Source: Candidatus Hydrogenedentota bacterium
Lineage (GTDB): Bacteria; Hydrogenedentota; Hydrogenedentia; Hydrogenedentiales; GCA-2746185
Assembly: GCA_012965445.1 (NCBI GenBank)
Contig: DTSJ01000243.1
Coordinates: 1-10,824, forward strand
Direction of reading: 5' to 3'
DNA length: 10,824 nucleotides
Part shown: positions 6,908-10,824 of the stretch, one piece after another
Layout: each line of letters begins with the position of its first letter
Numbering within the stretch: position 1 is the stretch's first letter
Program-made: the position numbers and the translations under genes
The notes under the pieces: model-generated
What the model saw: only the letters and a program-made list of their open reading frames with translations
The model's database searches: none
Told to the model about the DNA's origin: nothing

Positions 6908-7789
6908 ATGACTGAATTGTACGCAAAAATCATTTGTTCAACGATTACCATTTCGATCGCATTTTCCGCAGCTCCAGCCACGAGCGAACCGGCGAAACCC
7001 TTCTTCTCCAAATCGATCCAGTTCTGCGCACACAGATGCGGCGCGAAATGGCGACCCGAGAGCACGCTGAAAACCTTCCAGGAGGCCGCAACGACCTGGC
7101 CCGATATTATGATCGAGTGCGACGCACGCGTCACGAAGGACGGCGTTGCAGTCCTCATCCACGACGCAACCGTGAACCGAACAACCAACGGAAAAGGCAA
7201 AGTCGCCGATCTAACGCTCGCCGAAATTCAGGCACTCGATGCCGGGTATCGATTTACGACGGACAGAGGGAAGACCTTTCCCTATCGCGGTAAAGGATAT
7301 CAGATCACAACCGTCGTCGAGGCATTGAAGGCATTGCCGGATTCTCACTTCATGATCGAAATCAAAGACCAGCCCGGATGCGCCGAAGCACTCGTGAAAG
7401 CGATCCAAGATGCGAAGGCCGAAGATCGCGTGATCGTCGCATCCTTTAAACACGAGTACATGAACATCGCCGAGGATCTGGCGCCGGAGATCGCCCAGTG
7501 CTATGATCGCGTTTCAATAAGGGAAATGCTGCAAGTTATGCGTGGCGAAGATTGGAATGCTTATAAGCCGACCGACGACTTGCTGATTCTAAATTACAAT
7601 AATTTGGATGCCTACACTATGACCAAGGCCGACTTCCCGAAAATTCAGGCCAAAGGAATCCCGATTTGCGTGTACAACATCGATACCGTTGAGAAAATGA
7701 ACGAGGTACTAGACCTCGGACTCGACAGTATGCTCACCAACCGCCCTGATCTCCTGGCGCAGGTATTGTCCGACCGTAGATTACGCTAA
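6908..7789 (+). CDS. Exported glycerophosphodiester phosphodiesterase (GDPD family)
   Basis: The 293-residue protein begins with a probable signal peptide (about 1-26: hydrophobic ICSTITISIAFSAAPATS). The GDPD TIM barrel follows: FCAHRCGAKWRPEST with His42-Arg43, MIECDARVTKDGVAVLIHD with metal ligands Glu70 and Asp72 and catalytic His85, then MIEIKD with Glu151 and Lys153, and the closing LDSMLTNRPDLL. These are the catalytic residues of the family, so the enzyme should be active. It would hydrolyse glycerophosphodiesters to sn-glycerol 3-phosphate and an alcohol, in the periplasm or outside the cell. The family also includes sugar-phosphodiester specialists, which might fit the adjacent sugar kinase. 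The ATG at 6908 follows GGGGGAC at a 7-nt spacing. A hairpin terminator lies 20 bp after the stop. Confidence 0.93.
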   Translation: MTELYAKIICSTITISIAFSAAPATSEPAKPFFSKSIQFCAHRCGAKWRPESTLKTFQEAATTWPDIMIECDARVTKDGVAVLIHDATVNRTTNGKGKVADLTLAEIQALDAGYRFTTDRGKTFPYRGKGYQITTVVEALKALPDSHFMIEIKDQPGCAEALVKAIQDAKAEDRVIVASFKHEYMNIAEDLAPEIAQCYDRVSIREMLQVMRGEDWNAYKPTDDLLILNYNNLDAYTMTKADFPKIQAKGIPICVYNIDTVEKMNEVLDLGLDSMLTNRPDLLAQVLSDRRLR

Positions 7790-7803
7790 GAACCACGATG
7801 CAG

Positions 7804-7845
7804 AAAAATGCCCGGCAACCTTCTGATTAAGTTGCCGGGCGTTTA
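7804..7845. terminator. Bidirectional intrinsic terminator between convergent genes
   Basis: GCCCGGCAAC (7810-7819) pairs perfectly with GTTGCCGGGC (7831-7840) around an 11-base loop. Five A residues (7804-7808) precede it, giving a U-run for the minus-strand transcript of the thiamine-diphosphate enzyme; GTTTA follows it, a weaker U-run for the plus-strand operon. It lies between the two stop codons. Confidence 0.85.
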
Positions 7846-7868
7846 TCGTCAAACTGATGATTGTCGCT

Positions 7869-9506
7869 CTACACGTATCCGCCGCCTTTGTAGTTACGGT
7901 CTGTTTCGAGTATCACGTTGACAAGTGCGGGTTTACCGGACGCGAACGCGCGTTCCAGAGCCGGCTGGATGTCTTCGGGTTTCTCGACAAGTTCGCCATG
8001 CCCACCTAACGCTTCAACCATCTGATCGTAACGCGTGTGATTCAGATCCACACCGATATAGTCGCCAAATATAGCCCCTTGAGGACGCATCATCTGTCCC
8101 CAGGCCGCATCGTTTCCGATGATACCAACGATTGGTAGTTTGAAACGAACAGCGGTATCGAATTCCATTCCGTTCAGGCCGAAGGCTCCGTCACCATAAA
8201 TGATGAGAACCTTGCGGTCCGGGTGCGTCAGTTGAGCGGCCAGTGCGAAGGGTGCACCCACGCCAAGCGTGCCAAGCGGGCCCGGATCCATCCACATACC
8301 CTTCTTCGGAATCGGAACGACCTTCGCCGAGGAAGCCACAACATCTCCGCCGTCACCGATGACGATCATCTCGTCGTCCTTAGCTACAAAGTCTGCGACT
8401 TCCTGACAGAAACGTGGCAATTGAATCGGGACAGCGTCGGATGCTTGGGCCCCCTGCAACGCTTCAGCGAGTTTATCCTCTTGCGCACGCAGTTCCGCCG
8501 CATATGCCGAGAAGTCTATATTGCGGTCGTCTTCATCAATGACCTGCGAGAGCGTGTCGAAGCTACACGCGAGATTGCCGACAAGCGCAACGTCCGTATT
8601 TCGATTCTGACCGACAAGAAGATTGTCCATCTCCAACTGAATGATCTTCGCGTCAGCAGGGATACTCTGTCCGAATCGCATCCGGAAATCCAGCACACAA
8701 CCCGCCAGAATAATCACATCGCAGTTCTTGATCGCGTCGCGCCGCGTGCGGTTGAACAACAGCTCAGAATCTCGCGGAAGCGTACCGCGACCCATTCCAT
8801 TTGCATACGTCGGGATTTTCGTCTTGTCCAGAAACGACTGCATACTTGACTGCGCATTCGACCATTTCACGCTCGTCCCCGCCATCATCATCGGACGCTT
8901 CGCATTTTCCAGAACATCCAGCGCCTTCGTCACCTCATCACGCTGCGGAGAAATCAGGGGAGGTGTCGTTCGGATTTCCGGGTAGCGAACATTTTCATCC
9001 TTAACGTCATTACCAAGAATATCCATAGGAATCTCAAGGAACGCCGGTCCCGGAATTCCCGTGACCGCATGACGGACCGCCAGTTCAATGTATTCAGGAA
9101 TGCGCTCAGTGTCATAGCAGGCGCCCGCCCACTTCGTAATCGGTCTCATAAGAGAGACATGATCCATTTCCTGCAGAGAGCCGCGCCCCAGATTCCCAAA
9201 CGGCCCTTGTCCGCCAATGACTAAAATCGGGGAATTTGCGCGCCAGGCGTTCGCTACCCCCGTGACCGAATCGGTGACTCCGGGGCCTGCTGTAACCACT
9301 GCCACCCCGATCTTTCCGGGATTCAGACGCGACCAGGCATCCGCAGCATGCGTAGTGGCCTGTTCATGGCGTACATCGATCACCTTGATTCCCTGTTCCT
9401 TGCACCCCACGTAAATCGCCATAATATGACCGCCGCTCAGGGTAAAGATACACTCTACCCCCATCTTTTTGAAGGCCCTGCCGGCCAATATTCCACCATG
9501 TGACAT
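7869..9506 (-). CDS. Thiamine-diphosphate-dependent enzyme, acetolactate synthase superfamily (ILVBL / 2-hydroxyacyl-CoA lyase-like)
   Basis: The 545-residue protein has the three domains of this superfamily. The N-terminal pyrimidine-binding domain (about 1-165) contains IDVRHEQATTHAADAWSRL with the catalytic Glu48, then VTAGPGVTDSVTGVANAW. A central domain (about 185-325) follows. The C-terminal diphosphate-binding domain (about 360-530) contains DPGPLGTLGVGAPFALAAQ and the cofactor motif starting GDGAFGLNGMEF at 438 and ending near Asn465. HGGxLxxRxxxxxGVxxIFTLxGGHI at the N-terminus is more like human ILVBL (HACL2) than true acetolactate synthase IlvB, and no small-subunit gene is adjacent. 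Cleavage of 2-hydroxyacyl-CoA, oxalyl-CoA decarboxylation or acetolactate formation are all possible. The ATG at 9506 has GGGAG with 6-nt spacing. The gene stands alone and ends at the shared terminator. Confidence 0.9.
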   Translation of the reverse strand: MSHGGILAGRAFKKMGVECIFTLSGGHIMAIYVGCKEQGIKVIDVRHEQATTHAADAWSRLNPGKIGVAVVTAGPGVTDSVTGVANAWRANSPILVIGGQGPFGNLGRGSLQEMDHVSLMRPITKWAGACYDTERIPEYIELAVRHAVTGIPGPAFLEIPMDILGNDVKDENVRYPEIRTTPPLISPQRDEVTKALDVLENAKRPMMMAGTSVKWSNAQSSMQSFLDKTKIPTYANGMGRGTLPRDSELLFNRTRRDAIKNCDVIILAGCVLDFRMRFGQSIPADAKIIQLEMDNLLVGQNRNTDVALVGNLACSFDTLSQVIDEDDRNIDFSAYAAELRAQEDKLAEALQGAQASDAVPIQLPRFCQEVADFVAKDDEMIVIGDGGDVVASSAKVVPIPKKGMWMDPGPLGTLGVGAPFALAAQLTHPDRKVLIIYGDGAFGLNGMEFDTAVRFKLPIVGIIGNDAAWGQMMRPQGAIFGDYIGVDLNHTRYDQMVEALGGHGELVEKPEDIQPALERAFASGKPALVNVILETDRNYKGGGYV

Positions 9507-9591
9507 GGTTGTCTCCCGCGTTGTTTAGAGCATCGATTGAATTGGACATGGTACCTCTAAATCCAGCCCATTGTAAAGCCTCACATATTAA

Positions 9592-10195
9592 CAATCTAAG
9601 AGCGAACTGTTTGACGGACGACAAGGGATGCTGTATCTCATCGCCGATTTGTCTGAGCAGGAGCAACTGCGCAAAGAAGCCTATCACGATGATTTGACCG
9701 GACTATATACCCCGGTCATTTTCTTGAGCTGTTGTCAACCCACACCAGCATCGTCACACGACATGAGCAGGCGTTGAGTCTGTGCCTGTGCGATCTGGAC
9801 AACTTTAAACAGGTCAATGACACCTACGGCCATCGTATGGGTGACCGTGTACTCGAAACCTTCGCGTGGATCGTCTCACAGGAAATTCGAAACGAAGACT
9901 GCGCCGGCCGCATGGGCGGAGATGAATTCATTCTCGCCTTCCCCAGGTAGACGCGAGCGTAGCCGCCGTGTGCATGGAACGTATTCGAAAGCGTTTCGAG
10001 GCCATTGCATTCAATTCCGATGGCAGCGAGCGTTTCCACTGTTCGGTGACGCTGGGGATGACCGACTGTCCACAGGATCCTTTTGCAGACGAGGAATTTA
10101 TCGAACTTGCCGATAAATCGCTGTATTGCGCGAAAGAGCTGGATCGCAATTGCACCGTTGTTAATATGGAGGTCGTGTCGCCTACAGCCGTCTGA
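9592..10195 (+). pseudogene. GGDEF-domain diguanylate cyclase, 5'-truncated, with two single-base frameshifts
   Basis: Three consecutive frames together encode one GGDEF domain. Frame A (open from 9592, ATG at 9628) gives LYLIADLSEQEQLRKEAYHD then DLTGLYTP. After a missing base in the C-run 9710-9713, frame B continues HFLELLSTHTSIV and CDLDNFKQVNDTYGHRMGD, then RNEDCAGRMGGDEFILAFP. After a missing base in the C-run 9941-9944, frame C continues VDASVAAVCMERIRKRFEAI and ends with ELADKSLYCAKE near 10195. Active-site GGDEF and the allosteric I-site (RxxDxxxRxGGDEF) are intact, as is the substrate motif FKQVNDTYGH. Restoring one C at each run gives a continuous frame of about 189 residues from 9628. 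No ribosome site precedes 9628 and in-frame stops occur at 9589-9591 and earlier, so any sensor domain upstream is lost. Either a decaying gene or a gene with two sequencing errors. Confidence 0.85.
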
Positions 10196-10319
10196 ATGCA
10201 CGTACCGCATTCCCTTAAATGGCACGCCGAACCCGGTCAACTGCACACGGTCCCTGTTTTTGGAGGATATCGAAGGATGTCATCACACGGATGAACGATT
10301 TTGCATATGCAGCCGTGTT

Positions 10320-10349
10320 TTGACACGTGAACCCGAATAATGCTAAGAT
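10320..10349 (+). promoter_or_regulatory. Strong sigma-70-type promoter for infC
   Basis: TTGACA (10320-10325), a perfect -35 hexamer, is followed after 18 bp by TAAGAT (10344-10349), five of six bases of the -10 consensus. TG at 10341-10342 gives an extended -10 (TGnTAAGAT). Transcription would start near 10356, leaving a leader of about 160 nt before infC. Confidence 0.65.
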
Positions 10350-10361
10350 TCCCGCCTAAGT

Positions 10362-10377
10362 AGGAGTACCAGCTCCT
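10362..10377 (+). promoter_or_regulatory. Small hairpin at the 5' end of the infC leader
   Basis: AGGAG (10362-10366) pairs with CTCCT (10373-10377) around a 6-base loop, a few bases after the predicted transcription start. It may stabilise the transcript or belong to a larger regulatory fold; role not established. Confidence 0.35.
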
Positions 10378-10439
10378 CACCCTATAGCCGTTACATCGAG
10401 CTCATTGGGTTGCGTCATATAAGATACATGTGATCTTTT

Positions 10440-10474
10440 GCGACCGAGGACTGGTGTCCCCGGTCGCTTTTTTT
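10440..10474 (+). terminator. Intrinsic terminator / probable attenuator in the infC leader
   Basis: GCGACCG (10440-10446) pairs with CGGTCGC (10461-10467). GGAC/GTCC extends the stem after one A-C mismatch, leaving the loop TGGT. Seven T follow (10468-10474). It sits between the promoter at 10320-10349 and the infC start, so it would stop infC transcripts unless read through. That makes attenuation likely, as known for the infC-rpmI-rplT leader of Bacillus subtilis, which is controlled by ribosomal protein L20. The regulator here is not shown by the sequence. Confidence 0.8.
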
Positions 10475-10502
10475 GTGAAAATCGCCCACAGTTATGGTTA
10501 AC

Positions 10503-10519
10503 AGGAGGACGCTCGAATC
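10503..10519 (+). promoter_or_regulatory. Shine-Dalgarno and rare ATC start codon of infC
   Basis: AGGAGG (10503-10508) is a consensus ribosome site with 8 nt to the ATC at 10517. An in-frame TAA at 10499-10501 closes the frame 15 nt before ATC, and the five codons between contain no ATG, GTG or TTG. The first in-frame GTG or ATG downstream would delete conserved IF-3 N-terminal residues. The start is therefore ATC. Confidence 0.85.
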
Positions 10520-10824
10520 GCTAAGCCACCAGTAGACAAGACGCGGATCAACGAACAAATCCATGTTCCCCAAGTGCGTGTTATCGACGATGCGGGAGAA
10601 CAGCTGGGCATCATGAGACCCGAAGAGGCATTGCGTATTGCTGAAGGTAAAGGGCTGGATTTGGTAGAGGTAGCGCCGAACGCACAGCCGCCGGTTTGCC
10701 GCATGATTGACTACGGTAAATACCGATACCAGCAGAGTAAACGCCTCAAGGAAGCCAAAAAGAATCAGCACATCGTAACGCTGAAAGAGATTAAATACCG
10801 TCCAAAAATTTCCGATCATGATTT
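10517..10824 (+). CDS. infC: Translation initiation factor IF-3, 3' partial, ATC start
   Basis: The first 102 codons of IF-3 are present before the window ends; complete proteins are usually about 170-180 residues. The N-terminal domain is canonical: TRINEQIHVPQVRVIDDAGE at 9-28, then LGIM, EEALRIAEGKGLDLVEVAPN at 36-55 and PPVCRMIDYGKYRYQQSKR at 58-76. The linker KEAKKNQHIVTLKEIKYRPK leads into the C-terminal domain. IF-3 binds the 30S subunit, prevents premature 50S joining and rejects non-canonical start codons and initiator mismatches. Use of ATC as its own start mirrors the AUU start of E. coli infC, where high IF-3 represses its own translation. Promoter, attenuator and a strong ribosome site precede it. 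rpmI and rplT would be expected downstream; thrS is not immediately upstream. Confidence 0.95.
   Translation, partial: MAKPPVDKTRINEQIHVPQVRVIDDAGEQLGIMRPEEALRIAEGKGLDLVEVAPNAQPPVCRMIDYGKYRYQQSKRLKEAKKNQHIVTLKEIKYRPKISDHD

Noticed and set aside
8223..8849. 208-residue plus-strand open frame opposite the thiamine-diphosphate enzyme
   Set aside because: It is the antisense shadow of a well-supported gene with all family motifs; no ribosome site and no recognisable domain.
9364..9687. 107-residue minus-strand open frame spanning the start of the thiamine-diphosphate enzyme
   Set aside because: It overlaps the real N-terminus in another frame and has no family features; the ATG at 9506 with GGGAG fits better.
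10391..10429. Second promoter (TTACAT / TATAAG) close to the infC attenuator
   Set aside because: The spacer is about 21 bp and the -35 is poor; the upstream TTGACA-18-TAAGAT promoter is far better.
10415..10819. 134-residue minus-strand open frame over infC and its leader
   Set aside because: It lies wholly opposite the infC coding region and attenuator; composition and lack of a ribosome site mark it as a shadow.

Overview
The window looks like bacterial chromosome of moderate G+C (slightly above 50% by eye), with compact operons, Shine-Dalgarno sites and intrinsic terminators. A membrane-anchored lytic transglycosylase (MltG), secreted periplasmic-type proteins and a DUF1080 glycoside-hydrolase-type protein suggest a Gram-negative-type, probably free-living heterotroph. 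DUF1080 proteins are common in Planctomycetota, Verrucomicrobiota and related environmental lineages, but the phylum cannot be fixed from this window.

Layout, left to right. (1) 1-848: 3' part of a DUF1080 (3-keto-disaccharide hydrolase type) gene, then a TetR-family regulator (890-1660) convergent with an MFS transporter (1663-2892, minus), 2 bp apart. The 190-bp divergent region between the transporter and ruvX holds a minus-strand TATAAT box and two inverted repeats that are candidate operators. (2) 3083-4626: a housekeeping pair, ruvX (YqgF nuclease) and mltG, overlapping by ATGA. (3) 4639-5863: a small secreted Sel1-repeat protein with a broken last repeat, followed by about 0.8 kb that looks like a gene graveyard. 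It contains a 56-codon minus-strand C-terminal gene remnant, an open frame with a helix-turn-helix pattern, and two inverted-repeat structures. (4) 5864-7789: a two-gene unit with a glucuronokinase-like GHMP kinase and an exported glycerophosphodiester phosphodiesterase. It is closed by a bidirectional terminator shared with (5) 7869-9506 (minus), a thiamine-diphosphate enzyme closest to the ILVBL / 2-hydroxyacyl-CoA lyase branch of the acetolactate synthase superfamily. (6) 9592-10195: a GGDEF (diguanylate cyclase) gene lacking a proper 5' end and interrupted by two 1-base frameshifts, each at a run of four C. (7) 10320-10824: a strong promoter, a structured leader ending in an intrinsic terminator, and the start of infC (translation initiation factor IF-3), which begins with the rare start codon ATC.

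The clearest regulatory story is at infC. An extended -10 promoter, a roughly 160-nt leader with a terminator, and a near-ideal Shine-Dalgarno placed before a non-canonical ATC codon together suggest both transcriptional attenuation and IF-3 start-codon autoregulation. The gene itself is absent from conventional ORF calling because no ATG/GTG/TTG start exists in its N-terminal part. I found no CRISPR array, tRNA, rRNA or intact insertion sequence, and no convincing multi-gene defence or novel biosynthetic system.
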